DNA from: Bifidobacterium catenulatum subsp. kashiwanohense JCM 15439 = DSM 21854
GTDB lineage: Bacteria; Actinomycetota; Actinomycetes; Actinomycetales; Bifidobacteriaceae
Assembly (NCBI RefSeq): GCF_001042615.1
Contig: NZ_AP012327.1
Coordinates: forward strand, 496,001 to 560,000
Reading direction: 5' to 3'
Length of the DNA stretch: 64,000 nt
In this document: piece by piece, positions 55,135-64,000 of the stretch
Layout: each line of letters opens with the position of its first letter
How positions within the stretch are numbered: position 1 is the first letter of the stretch
The notes under the pieces: generated by a model
Seen by the model: only the letters and a program-made list of their open reading frames with translations
What the model was told of the DNA's origin: nothing
Database searches by the model: none
Position numbers and translations under genes: made by a program

Positions 55135-55141
55135 AAACCGT

Positions 55142-55308
55142 TATGTGTGGCAGATTCCACGGTGCTGGAAAAGTCAAAATCGCTATATGTGGCAGACCTG
55201 AGATTTCTTAACGGGATTTTTCTATAGATTTATACCCTCGAATTTAGTGTGAATCTGCCATATATAGCGCAAACCGGATTTTGAAGATACCTTAATCTGC
55301 CACACATA
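55142..55308. repeat. 42-base-phased box element, copy 2
   Basis: Boxes TATGTGTGGCAG at 55142-55153 and TATATGTGGCAG at 55184-55195 (direct); CTGCCATATATA at 55255-55266 and CTGCCACACATA at 55297-55308 (inverted). Spacing again exactly 42 within each pair, 59 bases between inner boxes. It starts seven bases after the amidohydrolase stop. TTTCAGATGA follows the last box in both copies. Confidence 0.9.
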
Positions 55309-55432
55309 AGGGATTTCAGATGATTGGCGCGCCCGTGCAAGATGAGTATGGCGTGCGAGTCCACTCGGATAGGAGGAAGACCGCACCTCTGAGTGGGGGA
55401 TACGGCCTTCCTGATGTGATTTTGAGTGAGAA

Positions 55433-56713
55433 TCACTGCACGGCGGCGAGTGCCTGATCGAGGTCGGCGATGATGTCGTCGGCGTTTTCGATGCCGCAAC
55501 TCAAACGTACCAGGTCAATGCCTACGCCCGCTTCAATGAGCTGTTCCTCGGTGAGCTGACGGTGCGTGGTGCCTGCCGGGTACAGGGTGCAGCTGCGGGC
55601 GTCGGCCACATGCGTGGCGATGGACACCATCTTCAAATGGTCGAGGAACGCGGACACCTTTTCGCGTCCGCCAGGCACACCGAAGGAGATGACGCCGCAA
55701 GTGCCGTTCGGCATGTACTTTTCGGCCAACGCATGGTATTTGTCTCCCTTAAGGCCCGGAAAGCTCACCCAGCTGACGCGCGGGTCGGCGCTCAGCCACT
55801 GTGCCACCTTGAGCGCGTTCGCGCAGTGGCGCTCCATGCGTACTCCCAGGGACTCCAAATGCATGCCCATGATCCACGAGTTGATTGGTGCCGGTGTTGA
55901 GCCGAAATCGCGCATAAGCTGTGCGGTGGCTTTGGTGATGTAGGCGGCCTTGCCGAAATCTTTGGCGTAGGTCACGCCATGGTAGGAGTCGTCCGGCGTG
56001 GTCAGGCTGGGGAACTTGTCCGCGTGGGCCATCCAGTCGAAGTTGCCGGAATCCACGATTGCGCCGCCCACGCAGGAGCCGTGACCGTCCATATATTTGG
56101 TGGTGGCGTGCGTGACGATGTCCACGCCGTACTGGAATGGACGACAGTTGACTGGTGTGGGGAACGTGTTATCGACGATCAGTGGCACGCCGTGGCGGTG
56201 CGCTGCGTTCGCGAACTTTTCGAAATCAAGCACGATGAGCGCCGGATTGGAGATGGATTCGCCGAAGACCGCCTTGGTGTTCGGCTGGAATGCCGCTTCG
56301 AGTTCTTCCTCGGTGCAGTCCGGGCTTACGAACGTGCATTCGATGCCCATTTTGCGCATGGTCACGTTGATGAGGTTGAACGTGCCGCCGTAGATTGCGG
56401 AGGATGCAACGATGTGGTCACCGTTGTTGCAGATGTTGAAGAGTGCGAAAAAGTTTGCCGCCTGCCCGGATGAGGTCAGCATTGCGGCCGCGCCGCCTTC
56501 CATTTCGCAGATTTTCGTTGCGATGGTGTCGTTGGTTGGGTTCTGCAGTCGGGTGTAGAAGTATCCGGATTCGGATAGGTCGAACAGTCGGCTCATCTGT
56601 TCGCTTGACTTGTATTTGAAGGTTGTCGCCTGAATGATCGGGGGCGTGCGGGATTCACCGTTTTCAGGTTGGTAGCCTCCATGCACGCAGATGGTATCGA
56701 CGTTTTCGCTCAT
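55433..56713 (-). CDS. metY: O-acetylhomoserine sulfhydrylase (MetY-type, Cys/Met PLP family)
   Basis: 426-residue PLP enzyme that makes homocysteine from O-acetylhomoserine and sulfide. Signatures are DTICVHGGYQPENG, YTRLQNPTND, SSGQAANFFAL, VDNTFPTPVNCRPFQYGVDIVTHATTK (PLP Lys in THATTKYMDGHG) and the C-terminal RLSCGIENADDIIADLDQAL. Length and ordering fit MetY rather than MetB/MetC. Monocistronic. Upstream lies the divergent xylA promoter. Confidence 0.94.
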   Translation of the reverse strand: MSENVDTICVHGGYQPENGESRTPPIIQATTFKYKSSEQMSRLFDLSESGYFYTRLQNPTNDTIATKICEMEGGAAAMLTSSGQAANFFALFNICNNGDHIVASSAIYGGTFNLINVTMRKMGIECTFVSPDCTEEELEAAFQPNTKAVFGESISNPALIVLDFEKFANAAHRHGVPLIVDNTFPTPVNCRPFQYGVDIVTHATTKYMDGHGSCVGGAIVDSGNFDWMAHADKFPSLTTPDDSYHGVTYAKDFGKAAYITKATAQLMRDFGSTPAPINSWIMGMHLESLGVRMERHCANALKVAQWLSADPRVSWVSFPGLKGDKYHALAEKYMPNGTCGVISFGVPGGREKVSAFLDHLKMVSIATHVADARSCTLYPAGTTHRQLTEEQLIEAGVGIDLVRLSCGIENADDIIADLDQALAAVQ

Positions 56714-56834
56714 GGATTTCTTCTTTCGATTGGGCGCTTCATTGCGTAGCGCTGCGGTGCAACAAACATGTTCACCTTATCACTGAGCTGATAATTGGCT
56801 ATTTTTCAATGGAAACGCCGAATAGTTCACTGAA

Positions 56835-56864
56835 TTGACAAACTTAGGAAATTGATTTTATTAT
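56835..56864 (+). promoter_or_regulatory. Promoter of xylA
   Basis: Consensus -35 TTGACA (56835-56840) and -10 TATTAT (56859-56864), 18-base spacing. A small hairpin GCGGA-AA-TCCGC follows in the leader (56879-56890). Confidence 0.85.
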
Positions 56865-56946
56865 GTACATCAAGACAGGCGGAAATCCGCTTGACGGGAA
56901 AAACAAGGTCTTACGAAAGTAAAAACCAATAGCAAAGGAGCAATCC

Positions 56947-58293
56947 ATGGGTCTGTGGGATATCGAAAAGATTCCGTATGTCGGTCGTGAAAAGGGACCG
57001 CAGGAGGGTCTGGCTTTCCATTACTACGATGCTGACAAGGTTGTTGCCGGCAAGAAGATGAAGGATTGGCTGCGTTTCGGCGTCGCTTGGTGGCACACTT
57101 TCGATCAGGAGCTGGTCGATCCGTTCGGCACCGGCACCGCCCAGCGTCCGTGGTACGGCAAGTACTCCAATGCTGAGGATGAGGCCTTGGCCAAGGTCGA
57201 CTACGCCTTCGAGTTCTTCCAGAAGCTCGGCGTCGAGTACTTCTGCTTCCATGATCGTGATATCGCTCCGGAGGGCGATACCCTGCGCGAGACCGACAAG
57301 AACCTGGACAAGGTCGTCGACAAGATCGAAGAGAACATGAAGTCCACCGGCATCAAGCTGCTGTGGAACACCTCCTCTCTGTTCACCAACCCGCGCTTCG
57401 TTTCCGGTGCTTCTACCTCCCCGTTCGCCGACATCTACGCTTACGCCGGTGGCCAGCTGAAGCACTCCCTGGAGATTGCCAAACGCCTGGGTGCTGAGAA
57501 CTACGTGTTCTGGGGTGGACGTGAAGGCTACGAGAACCTGTGGAACACGCAGATGAAGCGCGAACAGGAGCACATGGCCAAGTTCTTCCGCATGTGCCAC
57601 GAATATGCTCAGGAGATCGGTCTGGACGCTCAGTTCCTGATTGAGCCGAAGGCCAAAGAACCGACGATGCACCAGTATGACTTCGATGCATCCACCGCCA
57701 TCGCCTTCCTGAAGACCTACGACATCGACTTCATGAAGCTGAACCTCGAAGGCAACCACGCTAATCTGGCCGGTCATACCTACCAGCACGAGATTCGCAC
57801 CGCCCGCGAGGCCGGTGTGCTCGGCTCCCTTGATGCCAACCAGGGTGACAAGCTCATCGGCTGGGATATGGATGAGTTCCCGACCGACCTGTACGAGACT
57901 TCCACCGTCATGTGGGAGGTCCTCGCTGAGGGTCAGATCGGCCCTCACGGCGGCCTGAACTTTGATGCCAAGCCGCGCCGCACCTCCTTCGCCGCCGAAG
58001 ATCTGTTCCGCTCCCACATCGCCGGCATGGATTCCTTCGCCGCCGGCCTCCTGGTCGCAGCCAAGATGCACGAGGACAAGGTCATCGAGAACCTGCAGGC
58101 CGAGCGTTACAGCTCCTACGATTCCGGTATCGGCGCGACCATCGAGAACGGCACCGCCTCCCTAGCCTCCCTTGAGGAGTATGCTCTGGATATCCCGCAG
58201 TCCAAGCTCATCGAGGCTACCAAGTCCGATCACCTCGAGTCCGTCAAGGCCACGATCAACAACTATATGATCGACGCATTGGCCGAGGCGTGA
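56947..58293 (+). CDS. xylA: Xylose isomerase
   Basis: Converts D-xylose to D-xylulose for entry into the bifid shunt via xylulose-5-phosphate. 448 residues, class II length. Active-site blocks are [71 protein letters not shown] and [18 protein letters not shown] ribosome site and near-consensus promoter imply strong expression. Followed by a GH43 enzyme that would release xylose or arabinose. Confidence 0.98.
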   Translation: MGLWDIEKIPYVGREKGPQEGLAFHYYDADKVVAGKKMKDWLRFGVAWWHTFDQELVDPFGTGTAQRPWYGKYSNAEDEALAKVDYAFEFFQKLGVEYFCFHDRDIAPEGDTLRETDKNLDKVVDKIEENMKSTGIKLLWNTSSLFTNPRFVSGASTSPFADIYAYAGGQLKHSLEIAKRLGAENYVFWGGREGYENLWNTQMKREQEHMAKFFRMCHEYAQEIGLDAQFLIEPKAKEPTMHQYDFDASTAIAFLKTYDIDFMKLNLEGNHANLAGHTYQHEIRTAREAGVLGSLDANQGDKLIGWDMDEFPTDLYETSTVMWEVLAEGQIGPHGGLNFDAKPRRTSFAAEDLFRSHIAGMDSFAAGLLVAAKMHEDKVIENLQAERYSSYDSGIGATIENGTASLASLEEYALDIPQSKLIEATKSDHLESVKATINNYMIDALAEA

Positions 58294-58625
58294 GCCGAAA
58301 TCGAGCAGTGGTTGGGTGCGCGTAGCGCTCCGAAATTGCCGGGGCGGGCGTGGCCCAACAAGGAGTTTTCTCTAGGACTCTGATTTATCGCTGGATTAAA
58401 CAGCGAGGCTCGGTTGCAACAAAGCCGAATATGGTGTGTCGAAGCGTTAGTGCTCCGGCACACCATATATTTTCACCTCATCCTTCCTTAAATTTCCTTC
58501 GCATACAAGTCGTCTGCCGGCTATGTCGTCGGTGGACGACTTACATGTGTTATGAAAGCAAGTCGAAAATTCCAACTATTCGCAATGATACGATGTGGAA
58601 AAGCGTTTCTGAATAAGGTGTATTT
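58294..58625 (+). other. 332-base spacer between xylA and the GH43 gene
   Basis: No gene recognised. A hairpin AAGTCGTC...GACGACTT (58507-58542) with additional CCG/CGG pairing inside could end xylA transcription. GGAAAAGCGTTTCT (58596-58609) shortly before the GH43 start resembles a LacI-type operator half-palindrome. Confidence 0.5.
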
Positions 58626-60320
58626 ATGACCGCGACTATTACCATTACCAATCCCATTCTTAGTGGAATGAACCCTGATCCGAGTTGGATTTGGGATGAT
58701 GAGTTCCAGCGAATTGTGTTGGTGACTTCTACTTTTGAGCTTGTCCCAGGTCTTCCTATTTACGTTTCCGAGGATATGACGTGCTGGAAGCATGTGTCGA
58801 ATGTGGTAGATGCTGACTTGGCAAGGCGCCTGCTTATTCCTTTCGTGGATGATTCGGGCGGTGTCTATGCGCCGACGCTGCGCAGGATTCATGGCAAATA
58901 TGTGATTGCATGCACCATTGCCCGTCTTGATGATCGCCGTGCTATGGAAGGTGGTTGCACAGAAAGCGAGCTGATGCGGTTCCACGCCGCGGAGGGCAAT
59001 TTTATCCTTGAAGCGGATTCTATCGAAGGGCCATGGCATGGCCCGTTCTGGATTGAGGGCGCTGAAGGCATCGATCCAGACATATTCGAGGACGGGGATG
59101 GCAACGTGTACTGGACCCAGACCCGTCCTGCGGTCAATCCGCAATGGGAAGGCCAGACCGAGGTCTGGACCCAACGCATTAATCCGGAGACTTGGACTTT
59201 TGTCGATGACGGTCTTCCTGCGGGATCGGGCAAGACGGTAATATGGCGCGGATACGGTATGGAATCGGTGTGGGCTGAGGCGCCGCATCTCTATCGCGTG
59301 GGTGATTATGTGTATCTGATGACCGCTGAGGGGGGCACCAGTTTCGAACATAGCGAAATGGCCATGCGCATCTATGCGCCGCATGGACTGCTTCGGGCGT
59401 TCGAAGCTTACGAACGGGACGTATCCGAATTGGGTGAGTGCATTCCGCAGGTTCGTGACGGGGAACGCTGCTATCTTGGCACCGCAATCCGTGCCTTCCA
59501 CGCGGATAAGAAGAATCCGATTCTCACCCACCGACATCTGGGTTTGTCGGAACCGCTGCAATGCGTGGGACATGCGGACCTGTTGCTTCATCCGGAACTG
59601 GGATGGTGGCTGGTGTGTCTCGGCGTGAGAGAGACACGGGGAAAGCGTGACGGCGAATTATTGAGCTACTTGGGAAGGGAGAGCTTTGTCGCTCCGGTAT
59701 CCTGGGAACATAATCCGGCCGATTGGAAGCTGGACGGCAACGGTGCATCATATACGCATGAGGGTGACCCCGGATGGCCAGTGACTTGCGCTGGTCTTGG
59801 CCGCTTGGCCGACGAGATCACGGTTACTACTGAAGACGATGGCATCTCCATCGAGCCTAGGGTGAAATCCTCGCTCGCCGGTGACGTGGAACCTGCGCTG
59901 GTGGATGTGACTGATGGCTCGACGAACGATGTGGTGGTGCGCGATGAGCGTGATGTCAGCTACCGCAGAATAGCGAAACTGCCGACGCTCATGCCGATTC
60001 CTATGTCCGGTTCTTTAGTGATCCGGCAGAATTCCACACATTACGCGGTGTTCTCGATGCATGGCACGGATGTGCGTTACGAGATGGTGAATGGAGACGA
60101 TTCGCAAGCTGGGTCTGTTGCCGTACAGGCTGACGGAGTGCGTCCGGCGGTACTTTTCGGCGACAACCGCTTGTCGGTCATCGTGACTGGCACGCATGGT
60201 CTGGTTGATTCTGCGACGTTCGTGCGTCAGGGGCAGGTCCTGCTGAGTGTCGATGCTCGTTTCCTCAGCACCGAATGGGCCGGTGGGTTCGTCGGTTGCA
60301 TGGCCGGCTTCATGGCATAG
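58626..60320 (+). CDS. Glycoside hydrolase family 43 (beta-xylosidase/arabinofuranosidase type)
   Basis: 564 residues: five-bladed propeller (about 1-330) with catalytic base in NPDPSWIWDD, pKa modulator in GIDPDIFEDGDGN and acid in ESVWAEAPHLYRVGDYVYLM. A C-terminal beta-sandwich of about 190 residues (LVIRQNSTHYAVFSMHG, SVIVTGTHGLVDSATFVRQG) typical of GH43 subfamilies 10-12 ends the protein. No signal peptide, so it acts inside the cell on imported xylo- or arabino-oligosaccharides. The ribosome site is weak. Neighbours (xylA, LacI, ABC importer) fit plant-fibre oligosaccharide use. Confidence 0.9.
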   Translation: MTATITITNPILSGMNPDPSWIWDDEFQRIVLVTSTFELVPGLPIYVSEDMTCWKHVSNVVDADLARRLLIPFVDDSGGVYAPTLRRIHGKYVIACTIARLDDRRAMEGGCTESELMRFHAAEGNFILEADSIEGPWHGPFWIEGAEGIDPDIFEDGDGNVYWTQTRPAVNPQWEGQTEVWTQRINPETWTFVDDGLPAGSGKTVIWRGYGMESVWAEAPHLYRVGDYVYLMTAEGGTSFEHSEMAMRIYAPHGLLRAFEAYERDVSELGECIPQVRDGERCYLGTAIRAFHADKKNPILTHRHLGLSEPLQCVGHADLLLHPELGWWLVCLGVRETRGKRDGELLSYLGRESFVAPVSWEHNPADWKLDGNGASYTHEGDPGWPVTCAGLGRLADEITVTTEDDGISIEPRVKSSLAGDVEPALVDVTDGSTNDVVVRDERDVSYRRIAKLPTLMPIPMSGSLVIRQNSTHYAVFSMHGTDVRYEMVNGDDSQAGSVAVQADGVRPAVLFGDNRLSVIVTGTHGLVDSATFVRQGQVLLSVDARFLSTEWAGGFVGCMAGFMA

Positions 60321-60385
60321 ATTCTACGGAATTTCAGGATGGTTCACTGCTGGTGTTCCGACGGGCCGTCTTAGAACGAGTTGAA

Positions 60386-60451
60386 AACGGGGCAAAAGGC
60401 TAGGAGCGCTGTGTTCTCCCTCCGGTTGTGCCTGTGAGGTTTTGCCCCGTT
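60386..60451. terminator. Terminator between the GH43 gene and lacI-type gene
   Basis: AACGGGGCAAAA (60386-60397) pairs with TTTTGCCCCGTT (60440-60451), a 12-bp perfect stem with a 42-base internal region; serves convergent genes. Confidence 0.75.
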
Positions 60452-60453
60452 GA

Positions 60454-61473
60454 TTAACCCTCGAGTTGCTGTGTGCTGTTGCGTACCACTAGCGATGTCG
60501 GCATGATGATGTGCGGTTGGATCACGTCGTCGGTGGACAGCGCCTCGACCAGCATGCGTACGGCGGCCCTTGCCATGTCTTGGAGCGGCTGTCGTACGGT
60601 GGTCAGCGCCGGGCCAAGGAATGCGGCAGTCTGCACATCGTCGAATCCGACCACGGATAAATCCTCGGGAATACGTAATCCCAGCTGCCTTGCCGCCTCG
60701 TAGACGCCCATGGCCTGCAGATCGCTGCCGGCGAAGATTGCGGTCGGACGATTTGGCTGTTCCAAAAGGGAGATGGCTTGTGCATAACCTCCGGTGGTGG
60801 TGAAATCACCTTCGGTAATGAGTTCGGGATTTGTTTCGATGCCACGCTCCGCCAGAGCTGACGTGTAACCGTCTAAACGAGCTTTGGAGCACATCATCTT
60901 CTCGGGTCCTGTGATAATGCCTATGCGAATATGCCCGAGCGCAAGCAGATGCCTGGTGGCGATTACGCCTCCGGTCCAGTTGTCCGCTTGCACCGACAGC
61001 GTGTCTGGATCTGGATTACCGAATGGATCGAACAAGACGAAGGGAATACCTCTGGAATGCAGTTTGTTCCGCTCGATACGTGTCAGACTGGAGAAGACAA
61101 GAATGGCGCCATCCGTCTGCCGACGCAGCATATTGTCAATCCAGGATGAGTCCGGGTGCTGGCGATTGCCGCCTTCGGTGGTGATGACGCTCAAATCATG
61201 CAACTTGGCTTCGCGAATGGCGCCACGGAGTACTTCAAGGGCCCAAACATTATCGAAATCTTGGAACACGATTTCGATAATTCGTTGGCTTTTCGCGCCT
61301 GTCGCTTTACGGGAATACCCATACCGTTTCAACACCGCGTTGATGGTTTGCCGCGTCTCTTCGGAAACGTCGGCTCTGCCGTTGAGCGCCTTGGATACGG
61401 TGGAAAGGGAATAACCGGTCTCTTTAGCTATGTCAGAGAGTCGTACCGTAGCTTTCTTTGCCGTATTGCGCAT
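60454..61473 (-). CDS. LacI-family transcriptional regulator
   Basis: 339 residues. Helix-turn-helix near residues 12-32 (VRLSDIAKETGYSLSTVSKALNGRADVSEETR) and a periplasmic-binding-like sugar sensor domain (IEIVFQDFDNVWALEVLRGA, LGHIRIGIITGP, PTAIFAGSDLQAMGVYEAA, VVGFDDVQTAAFLGPALTTV). Divergent from the sugar ABC genes, with palindromes of its own type in between. Likely represses that transporter and perhaps the GH43 gene; inducer unknown. Ribosome site AGAAGGAG. Confidence 0.93.
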   Translation of the reverse strand: MRNTAKKATVRLSDIAKETGYSLSTVSKALNGRADVSEETRQTINAVLKRYGYSRKATGAKSQRIIEIVFQDFDNVWALEVLRGAIREAKLHDLSVITTEGGNRQHPDSSWIDNMLRRQTDGAILVFSSLTRIERNKLHSRGIPFVLFDPFGNPDPDTLSVQADNWTGGVIATRHLLALGHIRIGIITGPEKMMCSKARLDGYTSALAERGIETNPELITEGDFTTTGGYAQAISLLEQPNRPTAIFAGSDLQAMGVYEAARQLGLRIPEDLSVVGFDDVQTAAFLGPALTTVRQPLQDMARAAVRMLVEALSTDDVIQPHIIMPTSLVVRNSTQQLEG

Positions 61474-61515
61474 GAGTCACTCCTTCTTCATTTTCATCAT
61501 ATCCGAAAATGTGAA

Positions 61516-61551
61516 CGAAAGTTTCGGCTTGCGTTTTTTCGAAACTTTCGA
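61516..61551. promoter_or_regulatory. Two LacI-type operators
   Basis: CGAAAGTTTCG at 61516-61526 and TCGAAACTTTCGA at 61539-61551, palindromes centred 24 bases apart, just upstream of the lacI-type gene. CGAAAAC and ACTTTCGAA fragments recur at about 61661-61686 beside the ABC-operon promoter. Confidence 0.65.
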
Positions 61552-61833
61552 TATGCTGTCAATGCTTAAAAACGTTGTCAGATCAACGAAAAATAGTTAG
61601 TTTTCTGATTTTACAAAAAACTTGACTTTGTGTGATCTGTTTCGGTAGTCTATAGATACAACGAAAACGAAATGGAGACTTTCGAAGGGAGTCAAAGGCT
61701 GATTCTCTGTCTCTAGGGGAGCTGCAGCAGCATTCGTTGCGGTCATGCTTCCCGATTCGACCCATTCGAGAGAAGTCGTTCCTGTCGTTGCCATCATTTT
61801 GTCGATGATGATTTGGTCAATAAGGAGAAGACA
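61552..61833 (+). promoter_or_regulatory. Promoter and long leader of the sugar ABC operon
   Basis: Candidate -35 TTGACT (61622-61627) with a weak -10 in TAGTCTATAGAT (61646-61657). The leader of about 170 bases includes a CATCA/TGATG hairpin (61791-61809) and then AAGGAGAA (61822-61829). No gene in this stretch. Confidence 0.5.
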
Positions 61834-63108
61834 ATGAAGTTCAAAACCATTGCAGCTGCCACTCTTGCGGTGGCGACCATGTTGGGCATGGGTGCCTGCG
61901 GCTCCAGCGCTGGTGCCAAAGACGATAAGACCATTACGTTCTGGCATAACGCAACAGCTGGTGACGGCAAGCAGTATTGGGAGGATCTGGCCAAAGCGTT
62001 TGAGAAGAAGACTGGCGTCAAGGTTCAGATTCAGGCCATCCAGAACGAGGATTTCGAAGGCAAGCTGACTACCGCTATGCAGGATCCCGCCTCCGGCCCG
62101 GATGTGTACATGACCCTTGGTGGTGCCAAGACCAAGGACATGGTTGATGCCGGCCAGGTAATGGATATTTCTGATAAGATTAGCGATACCGTCAAAAAGC
62201 AAATGTCTTCCTCATTGGAATCCGTGTCTTATGACGGCAAGGTCTATGCCGTTCCGGTCACTGTCCAGCCTGGTGGCATCTGGTATTCCAAGGATTTGTT
62301 CAAGCAGGCTGGCATCGATGCCGTGCCGACCACTTTCAGCGAGCTGAAGACCGATGTGCAGAAGCTTCGCAGCGCTGGCATCGAGCCAATCGCACTCGGC
62401 GGCAAGGATGCTTGGCCGGTCGGTCACTGGTACTACTGGTTGTCCATGCGCGAATGCTCTCCGAAGGCCTACGCCAAGGGCATTAATGACAAGGACTTCT
62501 CCGACTCCTGCTGGGTCAAAGCCGGAGATGATCTGAAGGATTTGTTGGATGCGAATGCTTTTAACGAAGGATTCCTCACTACGACGGCCCAGCAGGGCGC
62601 CAGCTCGTCCGCAGGTCTGCTGGCCAATCATAAGGCTGCGATGGAGCTCATGGGCACATGGGAGCCTGGAGTTCTCAAGGACCTGACTCCGGATAAGAAG
62701 CCAATGGCTGACCTTGGCTTCTTCGCCTTCCCGACCGTGGACGGAGGAAAAGGCGAGGAAGGTGCTTTGATGGGCGCTGTGACCGGTTTCGCTGTCAATC
62801 CCGAGGCTCCGGACGCTGCTGTTGATTTCGTCAATTTCATGGCTGAGAAATCAAATCAGGAGAAATACGCCACTGCGTTCAGTACCATTCCGGCTTCCGC
62901 CGAAGCTTACGATGCGGTTACCGATGAAAATCTTAAGGCTATCCTCGAAGCTATGAAAAAGTCTGATGGCATGCAGCTGTGGATGGATACCGCTCTCGGC
63001 GGAAATATTGGCAACGCTCTTAATTCCGGAGTGGTGAATCTGCTTTCCGGACAGGGGACTTCGGCTGACATCGTCAAGGCGATGAAGGACGCAGCGTCCA
63101 AGGGCTGA
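61834..63108 (+). CDS. ABC sugar transporter solute-binding lipoprotein
   Basis: 424 residues. Signal peptide with lipobox MGAC near residue 21, then an extracellular solute-binding protein family 1 fold ([89 protein letters not shown]). It captures an oligosaccharide for the downstream permeases. Start ATG 61834 follows AAGGAGAA. The context with GH43 and xylA suggests xylo- or arabino-oligosaccharides (inference). Confidence 0.93.
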   Translation: MKFKTIAAATLAVATMLGMGACGSSAGAKDDKTITFWHNATAGDGKQYWEDLAKAFEKKTGVKVQIQAIQNEDFEGKLTTAMQDPASGPDVYMTLGGAKTKDMVDAGQVMDISDKISDTVKKQMSSSLESVSYDGKVYAVPVTVQPGGIWYSKDLFKQAGIDAVPTTFSELKTDVQKLRSAGIEPIALGGKDAWPVGHWYYWLSMRECSPKAYAKGINDKDFSDSCWVKAGDDLKDLLDANAFNEGFLTTTAQQGASSSAGLLANHKAAMELMGTWEPGVLKDLTPDKKPMADLGFFAFPTVDGGKGEEGALMGAVTGFAVNPEAPDAAVDFVNFMAEKSNQEKYATAFSTIPASAEAYDAVTDENLKAILEAMKKSDGMQLWMDTALGGNIGNALNSGVVNLLSGQGTSADIVKAMKDAASKG

Positions 63109-63208
63109 TAGTGAACATGGCTGGTTGACGGCCAAAGGAGGGTGGATAGACAGATCTTCATCTGCCCTCCTTCCTATTCGAGAAACGTATCTGGTAGTGG
63201 AGAAAACC

Positions 63209-64000
63209 ATGTCAAGTACAAGCAAAGACGCGGTGACGCTGCGCGCTAAGCGGTCCAAGAAACCGTCTGATGGCAAAATGCGTCGTAATGTTGAGATTTT
63301 CGTACTGTCCGCACCTGCGATTCTTCTGTTCGTCTGCTTTGTGATTCTGCCTATCGTCTTGGGTGCTTATTACGGCTTCTATCAGTGGAAGGGCTACGGA
63401 CTTCCCTCCAAGACAGGTAAATTCGTTGGTCTCCAGAACTACATCACAGCGCTTAAGGATCCCGCGTTCCAGGCGGCGATTCTGCATACCTTCGAGGTCG
63501 TGATCGGCTCGTTGGTTATCCAGGCTCCGCTTGCCATCCTGTTCGCATTGCTGCTGAACCAGAAGTTCAAGGGGCGTGGTCTCATCCGCACCCTCATCTT
63601 CGTGCCGTATGTCGTTTCCGAGGTCATCGTCGGCACAGGATGGAGCCTGTTGCTACAGAAGAAGGGCGCCATCAATGAGATTCTGGCCAACTTCGGCATC
63701 AATGGTCCCGATTGGCTGGCCGACCCGAAAATCGCTATTTGGACGCTGCTGTTGCTGATCAGCTGGAAATACGTCGGTTTCGCCGTAATTCTGATGCTCG
63801 CCGGCATGCAATCCATTCCCGATGAACTGTATGAAGCAGCCAAAGTGGATGGGGCGAGTTTCTGGCAGATGCAGAAAAGCATCACGTTGCCGTTGCTTGC
63901 TCCGACGTTGCGGATCTGGGTGTTCCTTTCCATGATTGGCTCTCTGCAGCTTTTCGATCTGGTCTATATCGTGTGGGGCAAGTATGTGTCGACCACCGCT
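63209..64000 (+). CDS. ABC sugar transporter permease, MalF type (3' end beyond window)
   Basis: 264 codons are visible, open at the right edge. A basic N-terminus (KRSKKPSDGKMRRN) is followed by at least five membrane helices (VLSAPAILLFVCFVILPIVLG and on). The permease EAA loop (EAAKVDGASFWQMQKSITLPLL) contacts the ATPase. GTGGAGAA lies before ATG 63209. It would be followed by a MalG-type partner outside the window; bifidobacterial systems of this type commonly share an ATPase encoded elsewhere. Confidence 0.93.
   Translation, partial: MSSTSKDAVTLRAKRSKKPSDGKMRRNVEIFVLSAPAILLFVCFVILPIVLGAYYGFYQWKGYGLPSKTGKFVGLQNYITALKDPAFQAAILHTFEVVIGSLVIQAPLAILFALLLNQKFKGRGLIRTLIFVPYVVSEVIVGTGWSLLLQKKGAINEILANFGINGPDWLADPKIAIWTLLLLISWKYVGFAVILMLAGMQSIPDELYEAAKVDGASFWQMQKSITLPLLAPTLRIWVFLSMIGSLQLFDLVYIVWGKYVSTTA

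Noticed and set aside
56911..58071. 386-codon open frame antisense to xylA
   Set aside because: Same shadow effect opposite an unmistakable xylose isomerase.

Overview
The window is a stretch of a Bifidobacterium chromosome. The evidence is protein similarity throughout: an actinobacterial-type SerC, a DUF2530 protein, the tilS-hpt-ftsH-folE-folP-folBK-DUF3180 order, and sugar-oriented loci (xylose isomerase, GH43, LacI with an ABC sugar importer). The adolescentis/catenulatum group is most likely, but species cannot be fixed from this sequence alone. Coding density is high, and many genes overlap by 1-4 bases.

Layout. 1-9.5 kb holds lysS (cut by the left edge), a tandem pair of structured hairpin elements, an orphan menA-like gene, gpmA, a fatty-acid (oleate) hydratase, phoU divergent from a SenX3-like sensor that lacks its phospho-acceptor histidine, a DUF2530 membrane protein and serC. 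9.6-18.4 kb holds two secreted cell-wall hydrolases (CHAP and NlpC/P60), a double-domain universal stress protein, OsmC, thyA-folA plus a low-molecular-weight phosphatase, galE, trmB and four tRNA genes. Two of these are identical tRNA-Asp copies in inverted orientation.

18.4-32.3 kb is the main accessory region. It is a single-direction, tightly packed run of nine genes: epimerase-like/PelD, PelE, PelA-type deacetylase, PelF, PelG, a CotH-kinase lipoprotein, a VTC-domain protein, a DUF4956 membrane protein and an EAL-GGDEF protein. This reads as a Gram-positive Pel-type exopolysaccharide locus with its own cyclic-di-GMP receptor (PelD RxxD) and turnover enzyme. Three extra genes probably modify the polymer or couple it to polyphosphate or the cell surface. 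pelE is interrupted at a run of ten G residues. Removing one G restores a complete 304-residue protein with two membrane helices, so the locus may be phase-variable and OFF in this sequence. A structured leader with a possible sequestered ribosome-binding region precedes it.

32.5-52.3 kb returns to core functions: fucO-type alcohol dehydrogenase, glycosyltransferases, a PerM/AI-2E family transporter, DacB, tilS-hpt-ftsH, a folate operon whose FolB-FolK fusion carries a second, degenerate FolK domain, a thioesterase, EttA, a serine hydrolase, a peptide deformylase-like gene and a truncated RibD-like deaminase.

52.3-64 kb holds a nuclease-fold gene and an amidohydrolase bracketed by two copies of an unusual element (four 12-base boxes, two direct and two inverted, spaced exactly 42 bases). 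These are followed by metY, xylA with a near-consensus promoter, a GH43 enzyme, a LacI regulator with matching palindromic operators, and the start of an ABC sugar transporter that runs off the right edge.
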